Shown here: piece by piece, positions 1 through 10,865 of the stretch
Layout: each line of letters opens with the position of its first letter
Position numbering within the stretch: position 1 is the stretch's first letter
DNA from: Impatiens glandulifera
Lineage: Eukaryota > Streptophyta > Magnoliopsida > Ericales > Balsaminaceae
Direction: 5' to 3'
DNA: 64,000 bases
Assembly (NCBI RefSeq): GCF_907164915.1
Contig: NC_061863.1
Span: forward strand, 6,192,340-6,256,339
Made by a program: the position numbers and the translations under genes
Notes under the pieces: generated by a model
The model's input: only the letters and a program-made list of their open reading frames with translations
Database searches by the model: none
What the model was told of the DNA's origin: nothing

Positions 1-1115
1 AAATATATGATTGGAAGGACTACTAACTCTATCAGTAAAATGAGAGAAAATAAATCCAACATTTTTTTTTGTCTTCAAATACATCTAAAATATAAATTTT
101 AGTTTATTTTAATGGTACTATTATATTTATCTAAAATATTATAATATTAAAGGATGAAGGGAAATTTAATTAGGAGTAAAATAATAACTAATTAATTTAG
201 GTAAATTGTACAAGATAATTAATAAGACATTTTAATTAAGGCGATAATAAATTTATTTATTACTTTAATTAAAGCAAGATATAAATTTATGCGATGGTAC
301 TCATAAGATATGTTTATTATTTTTATACCATAAATATTTCTTTTAGCGACATTTTAAATTTCATTTATGTTATACTTAATTTAATTTTTAAATAAGAGAA
401 AAATGATATAAATTTCGCTAATTAACTATTAATTGAATTGTTTTTATCAAACATAAACCATAAACCCACCCCAACTCTAAATCATAAATATGTCCCTACT
501 ATTTATTAAAAACAATTATAAGAAGAGCTTATTATACAATGTTAATAGTTTTTAAATGTTATTTATAGTGATAAAACGATAAATGGATGATAGTTAAACG
601 CATTGAATTTATTTAATAAATGAAACATAAAAGGAGAAAACCAATTGCAAAAAAACAGATGCATAGTCATTTGTAATTATTAATATGCATATACTTAGCA
701 AGATTAATAGGAAATCACATCTGCAAAAAAAGAATGATATATAATATCCTTACCAAACTTTCAAACATGTCAACTACAAATAGAAAGAACTACAAATAGA
801 AAGAAGGGCAGAACAAAACCTAATTGCTAAATTAGATGTTTGTAAACTACAAAAAGAAAATAGGCGAAAACATATCTTGAATTCAAAATATATAGTCTAG
901 AATTAAATCCCAATATAAATATTTGAGAGTATTATAAACTAATAATTTTTCAATATTGTCTTAATTTAGTAAACTAGTCCAACCCAAGTTTATTTGTGAC
1001 ACTTTAACTAATAACATTTTTTTAGATATTATGCTAAATAAAGTTCAAAATTTCATTTTTATGAATATTATTCCGGTTGTTGGTTGCTTGGGAAGGTTGT
1101 TGACTGTCCGCTTGA
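1..1115. other. AT-rich intergenic DNA, no gene seen
   Basis: Low-complexity AT-rich sequence with short homopolymer runs and no open frame of note. I see no coding, RNA or transposon terminus in it. Confidence 0.6.
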
Positions 1116-1801
1116 CTATTGAGCAGATATGTAGGTATTGATTGTCCTATTGGTCAGAATCCTGGATGAATGGATGTTCACTCCCTTACCTGCGTCTACC
1201 TTGAAGTGCTTGAGCAGCCTGCTGATCTGCACAACAAATCCAATATGTTGCTTCTTCGGAAGCGTCACCATGGTTGTTATGGTTATGAAGAGAACTGATG
1301 ACCAGTTGATGGCCATTCCTTTTGTGATTCCCTATCTTTGTTGATCATGTATGCGTCGAAGGACCCTATCTTTGCTCGAAGGGATTTTGCTACAATATCG
1401 TTGAGCACACAATATTCTTTTTTCACCAACTTCTTCTTTCCATGAGTAGGAATTGGTTGAGAGAACTCCGAGAAAGTCGTCTGCATCTCCTTAATCACGT
1501 CTGTCGATATCTGGTCGAAAGTGATGAGCCTTTTTGTCGGAAGCTCAAAGTATTCGGCGAACGCCTCCTTTGAGACAGTGATCTCAATGAATTTCACCAT
1601 GCACTAGATGGTGTCCCCGACGACCTTCTTTGTCCTGAAGAACTAGCGTACCTCTTCTTCGTGTACGCTGTTAGTTCCCCCAAAGAACTTCTTCAAGCCG
1701 GTTGCCTCCAAGGATCGGAACATCTCCACCATCTTGGGAATCGTAAGAGTGTAGATGAACTCGAAGTCTATTTGTAGAATGTTTTGAAAGAAAGAAGCCA
1801 T
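1116..1801 (-). pseudogene. Broken member of a Gesneriaceae-type hypothetical protein family
   Basis: Read on the minus strand from an ATG at 1799-1801, the frame begins MASFFQNILQIDFE and continues through a KMVEMFRSLEATGLKKFF stretch. It then meets two in-frame stops (near 1650 and 1606) before a long open piece at 1600-1283 containing AEYFELPTK and LNDIVAKSLRAKIGSFDA. A frameshifted continuation at 1316-1116 (INWSSVLFITITTMVT, then HIGFVVQISRLLKHF) carries the C-terminal part. The block order matches proteins I remember as very numerous in Dorcoceras hygrometricum annotations, of unknown function and often near retrotransposons. At least two stops and one frameshift make it a pseudogene. 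The family link is from memory; function is unknown. It lies just downstream of the 3' end of the minus-strand copia element and may be part of the same repeat. Confidence 0.5.
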
Positions 1802-2484
1802 TTCAGATGCTCAGGGTTTTAGAGATATGATGAAGAAAGTTAGGGTTAGGGTTTAGATTGCAAGAATATGAATCTCTTTAAAGAGTGTGAGTCGTTTAGA
1901 AATGTTGGTCACATATTTATATAACATGACAGTCCACGTGTCTTCATGTTATTGGTATCATTTAAAAATAAATGGAGTATTTATTTTTAAAACTTTATTT
2001 TATAAATGTGACCGTTCATTATCCTAAGGGAGATAATGCGACATCGTATTGATAAGGTCGAAGTGTTGTTCCATTCAGCTGACGATTGGTCGTCTGATAC
2101 GCACTGAGATAGCTGATGCACCGTGTTGTCCGCATGCCTTATATTTCAGTTGAGTGTCACTACTCTGCTGAAGGCATTTTACTGACGCACAGTAACAACT
2201 GATATACTATGCTTGTCACCTTACCTTGCTCATCAGCTGAGTTGAAGCACTCAGTTGATAGCGCGTAGTATTCAGCTGATGTACAATGTCGATAGCAGAG
2301 ACTTTGTCTATCAGCTGAGTGTCATTACTTTGCTGAAATTATAAGTTGCTTATGCACAGTCTCGTCTGATGTACAGTGTCATCAACTGACTCTTCTTTCA
2401 GCTGAGTTAGAAATAGTTATTTCAACATGTTTGGCTTATCAGTTGACTATCAGATTCTCCATAATTTTATGCATGATTAGTTAA
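1802..2484 (-). repeat. Possible diverged or truncated 3' LTR/3' region of the copia element
   Basis: The segment follows the polyprotein stop codon on the minus strand, where a 3' LTR is expected. From about 2040 to 2460 it is rich in cagctgatg and tctgctga words that also fill the upstream LTR (7960-8560). Clear TG...CA ends and a target duplication could not be found, so this is a degraded or truncated LTR, or a related repeat. The part nearest 1802-2000 could instead be the upstream region of the pseudogene at 1116-1801. Confidence 0.3.
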
Positions 2485-3830
2485 TTAATTTAAATTTAAA
2501 ACACCTAAAATATTTCTAAAGTAAGAAAACTTAGTCTCGGGGAGTGTCTTCGTGAAGATATTAGTCACTTGTTGATTGGTTGGCACATATTCCAGCCGGA
2601 CATACTTTTGCACTACATGATCTTGGATAAGGTGGTGTCAAATGTCGATATGCTTTATCCTTGAGTGCAACACCGAATTATATGTGATTGCTATGGAATT
2701 GGTGTTGTCATAGAAGATTGGAGACACATCTGTCCTAATGTCAAAATCTCTCAGCTGTTGTTGAATCCAAAATAGTTGAGCACAGTAGCTACCAACAGCA
2801 AGGTACTCTACTTTTGTTGTTGAAGTGACAATAGACGTTTGTTTCTTGTTTAATCACAAAATCATCACCAAGGAACTAACACGTTCCACTGGTGCTTTTC
2901 CTATCAATCTTACATCTTGTATAGTCTGTATCAGAGTAACTAATTAAGTTGAATCTGGAATCATTTGGATACCACAGTCTAACACATTGAGTTCCCTTAA
3001 GATATTTCAAAATACGTTTAGCAATTATGTAATGAGATTGTTTAGGATTAGCCTGAAATCTTCCACACACGCCGACAACAAACATGATGTTTGGTCGGCT
3101 GGATGTCAGATAGAGCAAGGAGTCAATGATCCCTCGATAGGCTGTGATATCAACATCTTGACCGCCTTCATCTTTGTCTAGTTTGCTCAATGAGTTCATG
3201 GGAGTTGAGGCAGTTGAGCAGTTCTCCATACCAAATTTTTTTCAGTAATTCCTTGGTGTACTTAACTTGATCTATGAATATTTCAAGTTTCCTAACTTGA
3301 AGTCCAAGGAAGAACGTCAGCTCACCCATCATTTTCATCTCAAATTTGTCATGCATCAACTTAGAGAACTTTTCACATAATTTGGGGTTAGTTGACCCAA
3401 AGATGATGTCATCCACATAAATTTGTACAAGTAAAATATGTGAGTCTTTGATAAATTTGAAGAGTGTTTTATCTACTATGCCAATAACAAAATTATGCTC
3501 AAATAAGAATTTTGACAATGTGTCATACCAAGCTCTAGGAGTTTTCTTAAGTCCATATAATGCTTTATCTAATTTGAAAACATGATGAGGAAAAGTATGA
3601 TTTTGAAAACCAAGAGGTTGTTCAACATAAACATCCTCATTGAGTATTCCGTTAAGAAAGGCCCTCTTAACATCCATTCGATATATATTTTAAAATTTTT
3701 GAAAGCAGCATATGCTAAGAAGATTCTAATAGTTTCTAACCTAGCTACAGGAGCAAATGACTCCTCGAAGTCAATTTCTTCATCTTGTTTGTATCCTTGA
3801 CCTACTAGCCTTGCTTTGTTTCTCATATAT
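2485..3830 (-). pseudogene. Copia element A: reverse transcriptase and RNase H region
   Basis: The minus-strand frame opens with [17 protein letters not shown], frameshifts near 3680, and continues with [35 protein letters not shown] and the catalytic IYVDDIIFGSTN (Asp-Asp present). Another shift near 3200 leads to the linker and RNase H part (YRGIIDSLLYLTSSRPN, AKRILKYLKGT). Frames then continue through LEYVPTNQQVTNIFTKTLPE to a natural-looking end NILGVLNLN and stop at 2485-2487. The family enzyme copies element RNA into DNA in cytoplasmic particles. At least two frameshifts break this copy. Confidence 0.8.
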
Positions 3831-4976
3831 AGTTTATCTTCATTTAGTTTGCTTCTAAATACCCATATAGTTCCAATAACGGATTGATTATCTAGTCTGA
3901 GAATTAAATGTCAAACTTTGTTTCTTTCAAATTGGTTTAGTTCTTATTGCATGACATTGATCTAATCTGGATCAAGCAATGCTTCATCTAATTTCTTAGG
4001 TTCTATTTGAGATATGAAAGTAGAGTTTGCATATTCATCAATCAGTTGGTTTCTGGTCCTAAGAGGTTCAGAAGGAATTCCTATGGTGGATGGTTTTTGT
4101 TCTATCTGAAGTTCGGTCCTAGAGGGTCAACTATCTGATCAATTGTTCTAGCAACATTCAGATTGTCAGTTGCATACTGACTTTCAGTCTGGCTATCTAG
4201 TTGAACATCAACTGTGTCAGCTAGCTAATCAAATGAATATTTTTGTTGACTTGAACTTCATCGTCACTATCATATTGGAGATTAGTTTCTTCCAATCTGT
4301 TAAATACTTCATTAATTTCATTAGAATTATTTTCAATAGATTCATCAAATAAAATATGGGTTGATTCTTCAACATTTAGAGTTTGTTTATTGAAAACTCT
4401 ATAGACTTTGCTGACTAAAGAATAACCTAGCATGATGCCAATATCTCCTTTGGCATCAAAGGCAGACAAATGATTTTTACTATTGTTGTGAATAAAACAC
4501 TTACAACCGAATATCCTAAAGTATGATATTTTAGGACTTTGCCATACCAAATTTCATAAAGTGTTTTATTAAATCGTTTATTAATCATCGACCTGTTTTG
4601 AGTATAGCATGCTGTATTGATAGCTTCTGTCCAAAGTTTTTGAGACACACCAGAATCAACTAGCATTGATCTAGCTTCTTCTTTCAGTGTTTTGTTTCTC
4701 CTTTCAGCAACACCGTTTTGCTGTGGAGTTCTGGAACTAAACAACTCGTGTCTAATACCAAAACGAGTCTTTATTAAATTTCCGTTTATGACTTCCAATT
4801 ACAAGATCTTTTATACAAATATTATTAATTGTTTTAAAGTTTAGGTGATTAAGTCTTTTATGCAATAATCAGTTTTAGTCGTTTTTGGCAATCATGCATA
4901 CGTGATCGGATAATTTATTCTTCCAATTCATTTTATAGGAATTTCCTACTATACTTTCTGTCAGCAGGGCGTTCCC
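3831..4976 (-). pseudogene. Copia element A: integrase remnant lacking its catalytic core
   Basis: Reading minus, the pre-integrase zinc-binding region is recognisable (FKTINNICIKDLVIG near 4830-4800). The next recognisable sequence is already the end of the core (FGIRHELFSSRTPQQNGVAE, then RRNKTLKEEARSMLVDSGVS) at 4798-4427, followed by the C-terminal region to about 4221. The zinc-binding HHCC end and the first two catalytic acids are missing, which indicates an internal deletion of several hundred bases at about 4800. The remnant cannot encode an active integrase. Confidence 0.7.
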
Positions 4977-5300
4977 CTACTGATCTCTAACAAGACATGC
5001 ATGTTTGTGAAATTCTACTATGTACCAATTATCGCACATTTGACTTTTGCTAATTAAATTATAATATAAGTTTTCTACCAATAACACATTATTAACAGTA
5101 AAGTTATCATGGACAATCTTACTCTTACCCACGGTTTTACCTTTCGAGTTATCATTGAAAGTAGTTTTTGGTCCAGTACACTTTGATATGTCTGTCAGCA
5201 GCCGTTTGTTGCCTGTCATATGCCTAGAGCAATCGTTGTCCAAATACCACATTGAATCTTCCAATCTGTTGTCTTGTTTAACTACATATATGTACATTGA
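4977..5300 (-). pseudogene. Copia element A: aspartic protease domain
   Basis: The open piece contains WYLDNDCSRHMTGNKRLL. Copia proteases normally have Asp-Ser/Thr-Gly at this position (D-S-G-C-S-R-H-M-T-G in this lineage); here it reads Asp-Asn-Asp, so the catalytic triplet is damaged. The following block VNNVLLVENLYYNLISKSQM is the usual C-terminal part that leads into the pre-integrase domain. The family enzyme cleaves the Gag-Pol polyprotein in the particle. Confidence 0.75.
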
Positions 5301-7125
5301 TACATATATTGATTTGGGTCCATGGTTAATTAGTCCCTTGGGGATCCATACTTGAGTTATTTTTATGGATCTCCCATTTTGTGTTTTTCATAATGTGTAT
5401 ATTTTAGAGTTGACAGATGTCTTTCTGCCTACTGATGATCCGTTAATTTTAGAAACTGCTTTTTTGATAAAAACTTCATGGCTTTCTGTCAGGTTTGAGC
5501 TTATCAGACCAACTGGCTGCCCTATTTTGGGGCTTAAGCGAGCTTGACTTTTGGTTAATTAGATTAACATATTTAATTTCATTTTTAAGAGTTAAATCAT
5601 TACAGTTTTGATTAGTTCGAATGTCAGTTGAATTTTCCTTGACTAAATTTATGAAATTAAGTTTGCCTTTTATTGGGTTCAACTTGTTGTAGGACTCAGT
5701 TGGATTGCCCTCAACAAATCTCAGACCGGATTTGCATCTGACATGCCTTTGCTGCTCATGCAGTTGCTTGAGGGCATTTCAGACTTAGTCCATGAACTAA
5801 CCACATAGTTTATTCTTTGATTTTCAACGGATAAACTTTGAATTGTTTCTTTGATGTTCTCATTCCCAGCTGATAGCTCATTCATTTTATTTTTCAAAAC
5901 TTCCGGTTCATTGTTTTGAGTTGTGAAACTTGTATTGTTAAATTTTTTTTCAAATTTATTTCTTTAAAAAAATCTGACAGTTTCTTGTACTCAATGACCA
6001 TGTCATTGAGTGTAGTAATTAAATCGATTCTTGTGAATTCATCAGAGGTGAAATCAAATACCTCATTGTCATCTGTCATGAAGCATTTGACAATTTCTTC
6101 TTCACTTTCACTTGAGGATCTCTCATCAGAATCACTTTCAGCCCATTTTCTTTTGATTTCCTCAGCAAGTAGAGCCTTCTATTCCTTCTTGTTCTTGGAA
6201 GATCTGTTATCCTCCTTGTACTTTCTCTCGAATGGCTTCTTGTCATCTCTTCTGGGTTTCCTACAGTCATACATGAAATGACCTGGTCTGTTACAATTAA
6301 AATATTTTAAATTAGCATTATACTTATTTTTATAGTTATTTCTGTTAAGATTAGAGTTAGAATGATTCTTCCTCATGAATTTGCTAAAACTTTTTGACAA
6401 ATAATGACATCGTGTTGTCCCTGATCTGTTCAGCAGACTTGGCAGATATCGAAGCAGGTGACTCTTCAGTAGTCACCAATGCTTGAGTTGTGATAGAGGT
6501 GGACGGCTCCTCCTCATTCCTTGAGTTTATCTCAAACTTATAGGCCTTCAGATCTGTAAAGAGATCATACAGCTCGATCTTGTTGAGGTCATTGGATTCC
6601 ATCATAGCCATCGTTTTGATATCCCATTCTCTGGGTAAAGCGCTCATAGCTTTGATAACAACTTTCCTGTTGCTATATACCTTTCCCAATGTTGAGAGTT
6701 CGATGACTATGCTGCTGAATAGTTCGCCGAACTCAGTCATAGTCTCACCCAGGCGCATTCTGATGCTGTCAAACTTTTATGTGGCAACCATCAGCTTGTT
6801 TTCTTTTGTTTGGTTGTTGCCTTCACAGAGTTGAGTCAGCTTCTCCCAGATCTCTTTGGCAGAGGAACATGATTTGATCTTGTTGAACATGTTTTTGTTT
6901 AAAGTTTTATAGAGGATGTCTTGGCTACGTTGTCGAGGTTGGCCTTCTTCTTGTCTTCAGTAGTCCATTTGTATTTGGGTTTCTCCGTCATTTGAGGAGC
7001 GCCTTCTGTTGTATATTTAGCTGTGTTGATCTTTGGTATCTTCATGGGACCATCTGTGATGACATACCACATATCTTGTGTCGCCAAATGTGCTTGCATT
7101 TTGATCTTCCAGACATCATAGTCTT
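5301..7125 (-). pseudogene. Copia element A: gag region with degenerate CCHC knuckle
   Basis: Minus-strand pieces run from WKIKMQAHLATQDMWYVIT-like sequence (7125-6899), through the UBN2-type gag core at 6758-6384 (MRLGETMTEFGELFSSIVIE, then SALPREWDIKTMAMMESNDL), to a zinc-knuckle segment at 6400-6179. The knuckle reads YFNCNRPGHFMYDC. The first Cys of C-X2-C-X4-H-X4-C is Tyr, so zinc binding is probably lost. The stretch 5300-6080 is a coiled-coil-rich linker typical of SIRE elements. Several stops and frameshifts separate the pieces. Gag of this family packages the element RNA. Confidence 0.7.
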
Positions 7126-7201
7126 CTTTTGAGAATATTAGAATCTTTTTTTAGGTAAGACATGATTCAGGTATGTGTAGTAGTTTAAGAATAGAAACCT
7201 C

Positions 7202-7213
7202 GCTCTAATACCA
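7202..7213 (-). other. Primer binding site of copia element A
   Basis: On the minus strand, TGGTATTAGAGC follows the LTR end ...TTCTAACA after a two-base spacer (AG). It differs by one base from TGGTATCAGAGC, the initiator tRNA-Met complement used by plant copia elements. It fixes the LTR inner edge at 7216. Confidence 0.85.
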
Positions 7214-7215
7214 CT

Positions 7216-8762
7216 TGTTAGAATCGAAAACAATAATAGAAGGGGGATTGAATAATGTTATTTTATTTTTTCACTTAAATGTGATTTTAATCCTATTAAG
7301 GATTGAAAATATGTTTCTATTATTGGACAAATCGTAACAAACTCTTGAACAGTTTTAAGTGCGGAAAATACTTGCAAGATTTGAAGCGGCAGAAATGAGA
7401 ATGAATGAAGCAATAAAAAGACAACACGAGATTTTATGGATGTTTGGAGATAACAACTCATACGTCACCCCTTCTTTTGTTTCCAGAATGATTCCACTAG
7501 AAGACTTTGATTTGTATAGCCACTACACAAACTCACTCAGATCACAGGTCTTAACACTTGCATGTCTGAACTCCTAGCTCTCACACTATCTTCTTGAACA
7601 GACGACTATCTATTCAACTTACAAAAATAAAATGTTTATCGAATGATAAAAATGATTATCGCTCAACGTATATCGTCTCGTAACGTAGTGACTTTCGAAG
7701 AATTACTAGAGATCTTAGAGAGAGAGAATCGAGAGCAAAACCAGACCAATAAGAGAGCTTCACCGTTGTTTTCTGATACCTTTTTATCCTTGATGCACGG
7801 CAACGATCGAATCCATTTTGTCGATACGTGGCAATTGGTCGTTTGTCGTATGTCTAGCGTACGAGATTTTTGTGCACGGTGGAATGGAATATTTGTTTAT
7901 CATTTTGCATGTCAGAGCAAAGAGCTGGTTTTACATTTTGTCGTATTGCAGTTTATGAGTGATCTACTTGACTTAGCTGATACGCATTCAGCTGATGTGG
8001 AACTCAATTGATAGCGAGTTCTGCTGATGAACTACTCTGCTGATAACGAATTCATTTGTTGAACAGTTCTGATGATGAGTTACTCTGCTAATAGAGAACT
8101 CAGTTGTTGAACAGTTCTGCTGATGAGCTAGTCTGTTGATAGCGAACTCATTTGTTGAACAGTTCTACTGATGAGTTACTCTTCTAATAGCAAACTCAGT
8201 TGATGGAGCAGCTCAGTTAATAGTGAGTCTACTGATGGAGCAGCTCAACTAATAGCGAGTATGCTGATGGCAACTCTACTGTTAGCGAGTCTGCTGATGG
8301 CAACTCTATTGTTAGCAAGTCTGTTGATGGCAACTCTACTGCCAGCGAATCTTCAACTGATGGAAACTCTATTGTTAACGAGTCTGCTGATGGAAATTCT
8401 GCTGCCAGCGAATCTTCAGTTGTTTGAGCAACTGTACTACGAGCGAGTCTTCAGTTGTTTGAGCAACTCTGCTGCCAATAAATCTTCAGCTGTTTGAGCA
8501 ACTCTGCTGTCAGCGAACTCTGTTGTTTGAATAACTCTATTGTTGGCAAGTCTTTGATTTTACATGCGCATTAATACATTGCTGAACTTAGTTTTATTCA
8601 TTCATCAAAACCATGTATGTTCATTTTAATTATCCTAAGTTTATTTTAATTAATTAAAACGTTTTTCATAATTTAACTTAATTTAATGATTTCCCTTTTT
8701 AACTTAATTTAACACTTTCCCCCTTTTTGATTTAATAATTTTCCCTTTAACTTAATTTAACA
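7216..8762 (-). repeat. 5' LTR of copia element A
   Basis: The inner edge is set by the PBS. The outer edge is taken at the minus-strand TGTTAAATTAAG (8762); an equivalent TGTTAAATTAAG at 8714 is a possible alternative. A block of about 180 bases (7319-7500, with words such as acaaactcttgaac and ttttatggatgttyggagat) recurs at the same offset in the solo LTR at 10866-12041, showing they are related LTRs. Confidence 0.6.
8000..8560. repeat. Degenerate tandem repeats inside the LTR
   Basis: About 550 bases are built from diverged units such as gttctgctgatgagttactc and gatggcaactctactgttag, with periods of roughly 24-50 bases. Apparent open frames across it (for example 8261-8497, Leu/Ala/Met-rich) come from the repeat, not from a gene. 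Confidence 0.7.
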
Positions 8763-9435
8763 AGATTCTCATAGAAATTTACACATTATTCTCTCCATTT
8801 TCACTCCCACGCTATTGGAGGAATGAATAAAGACATAAAATATGTGATCATAAATAACAATACACTCTTAAAGAGGATTAATTGACCTCTTTAAAAATTA
8901 TTTTGTTTTTCCATCTAGACAATTTATATTCAATTTTAGTGATAATCGGCTCCCAAGAGACCTTGGATTGTAATTTATATACCAATGACATACCAAGATA
9001 GGTTGACAGAAGACCACAAATTCTAAATATCAAGATATGTTTAATTTCAATCTTATCATTCTTCTATTTGAAATAGAATCTAATAAAAAGATGTCTGACA
9101 TATTAAGATTAACTCGAAGACTAGAGCATGCACAGAATAACCATAAAATATTCTGAAGGTGTTTATAATTATTGTTGGTAGCTTGAACCATGTAAAGTGT
9201 GTCATGAACAAAAAAATAAATGTGATATGATAAAAAAAAAGATATTTGTTTGAATCACAACTCACTCCCAGATGAGTCACGAGCTTTCTACGAAAGTCAT
9301 CATTTTTTAGAGGACTTCCATAATAATAACGAAATTGTTTGATCCCTCTGGTTTGTGGAAAATCCTTGAGAACTCCCATTAACAATGACATAATACTTAA
9401 CCGTCGATAGATAAAATCTAATTCAACCAATCTAT
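8763..9435. other. AT-rich spacer between element A and the CACTA element
   Basis: No transposon terminus was found. A minus-strand frame at 9430-9080 (116 codons) has a non-biased stretch KDFPQTRGIKQFRYYYGSPL that I do not recognise. It might be a broken exon interrupted by the CACTA insertion, but nothing else supports a gene. Confidence 0.35.
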
Positions 9436-9454
9436 TTCTACTAGTAAAAAAACT

Positions 9455-9870
9455 TACTTTTGTAACGAATGTCAGTAACGGTCTTATATAATCGTTACTG
9501 ATATTTATTATTTGTAATGATCATATAAGGCTGTTACTGATATCTATTATTTGTAACAGTTTTATAAGGTCGTTACTGATAATACATATTAGTAAGGCTC
9601 TAAAAAAATCGTTACTAATACCTTAGTTTGTCACTTAGTTTGTCATTTTGATTTCCGCAGTAGGGTATCTATAAAGGCTCTAGAGAGCCGTTACAAAAAT
9701 GACAACAATATTAGTAACGACATTGTCATAGAGCTATTACTTATAGTTATAGAACGACTGTATGACGACGGTTACTGATGTTACTTCCATTTCTGTAACG
9801 GTTAATTGTATAACCGTTATTGATTCTCATTAAATGAGCATCTATTCTCATTAAATGAGCATCTATAACG
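9455..9870. repeat. Left subterminal repeats of the CACTA element
   Basis: Many copies of taacgg..., cgttactgata and gttactgatat occur in both orientations at about 20-40 base spacing. In CACTA elements such subterminal arrays bind the element's DNA-binding protein. The matching right-hand array is at about 17620-17875. Confidence 0.7.
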
Positions 9871-9929
9871 GCTCGTTAGAGCTCGTATATGTAATTAGAG
9901 AGGGGTAATAATAGTTTATCTAAGGGGAT

Positions 9930-10700
9930 TAAATCCAACTTCATCTCTCGGAGAATAATCTAAGTAGATCAATTCCTCACGACTTTAGCGAGCTTAAATC
10001 TCTAATAGGAACTCTCAATCTGTCATTCAATAATTTCTTCGACACTCTTCCTAAATTCTTGGGGTGATTTGTCTATGATCGTCATTTTCGATCTCCGTGA
10101 CAACAATGTCAGCGGAAAAATTCCCCAATCAGGTTCGTTTACTAACCAAGACCCAACCACGTTTTTTAACAATCCTTTCCTATGTGACTTTCCTTTACAT
10201 AAAACTTGTCTGAACAGTTCAGAAACCGTCTAACAGAACTGAAAATCCTCCGCCTGGAACGATAACACCACTTTGAAAAAGGGGCTTAATTCAGGATATA
10301 TATATATAAATCTGCAGAAGATAAACCTAGAATTGAACCCTAATATGAAGTTGCAGTTTCTATAATGAAATCTGATTTCCGTAATGGATGGTGTTGGAAT
10401 GTCATTCATCAAACTGGTAATACTCTATATGTACTGGAGAAAGAAAGATTCTCATGGCTGTAGTTGTAGAGGCAAGGAAAAATTCAGTGATAATCTAATG
10501 ACCATATTCTCTTCATGCCTCTGTTTCTTTGGTTTATCCACAAATGAATCGGATGTTGAATCTGAAAAGGGAGGAAATGGGACAGCTAGACGCGTTAGTG
10601 GTGGAGAAGGTGACTTAGTTGCCAATGATAAAGGGTTTAGTTTTGAGCTTGACGAACTGTTAAGAGCATCAACTTATGTATTGGGAAAGAGTGTATTTTG
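9930..10700 (+). pseudogene. Captured fragment of an LRR receptor-like kinase gene
   Basis: In one frame from about 9932 the sequence reads two leucine-rich repeats (LHLSENNLSRSIPHDFSELK, then TLNLSFNNFFDTLPKFLG). After a stop and frameshift it continues DLRDNNVSGKIPQSGSFTNQ and NNPFLCDFPLHKTC, the C-terminal LRR cap. After more stops, a frame from 10384 gives the post-membrane segment (YWRKKDSHGCSCRGKEKF) and juxtamembrane GFSFELDELLRASTYVLGKS, where homology stops before the glycine-rich kinase loop. This matches the At2g01210/At1g67510 subgroup of plant LRR-RLKs as I remember it. The kinase domain is absent. Its position between CACTA subterminal repeats and the internal junction marks it as gene capture. 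Confidence 0.75.
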
Positions 10701-10865
10701 TATATTATTTATGAATATTATTGGGATTAGTATATTTATTTATGATTTTATTTAAAAACAAGTATTTATTATTGTTTATAGGGATAAGTAATATTATGAA
10801 ACAAAAATAATCGGAAAATAATTACTATCAATAACAATTGTCCTAATCTAAAGTCGTTACTGCTT
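10694..10865 (+). repeat. CACTA internal segment, copy 1 (first part)
   Basis: From tattttgtatattatttatg onward this is nearly identical to 17489-17650. It continues at 12042-12235 after the solo LTR. The same segment is thus present twice inside one CACTA element, in direct orientation, on either side of the copia element. Confidence 0.75.

Larger units (their letters stand above)
2485..8762 (-). mobile_element. Decayed Ty1/copia retrotransposon, SIRE-like lineage (element A)
   Basis: On the minus strand the order is LTR (7216-8762), tRNA-Met-type primer binding site, gag, protease, integrase, reverse transcriptase and RNase H, which is the Ty1/copia order. The long upstream LTR and the RNase H-region wording (MENCSTASTPMNSLSKLDKD, ITAYRGIIDSLLYLTSSRP) fit the SIRE/Maximus lineage as I remember it. 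The reading frame is broken many times and the integrase core is deleted, so it cannot move on its own. No intact 3' LTR or target duplication was found, so the low-coordinate boundary is open. Confidence 0.75.

Noticed and set aside
1840..1860. gttagggttagggtttag resembling telomere repeats
   Set aside because: Only two to three units in what looks like a leader region; far too short.
8261..8497. 78-codon Leu/Met/Ala-rich frame
   Set aside because: Product of the tandem repeat within the LTR.
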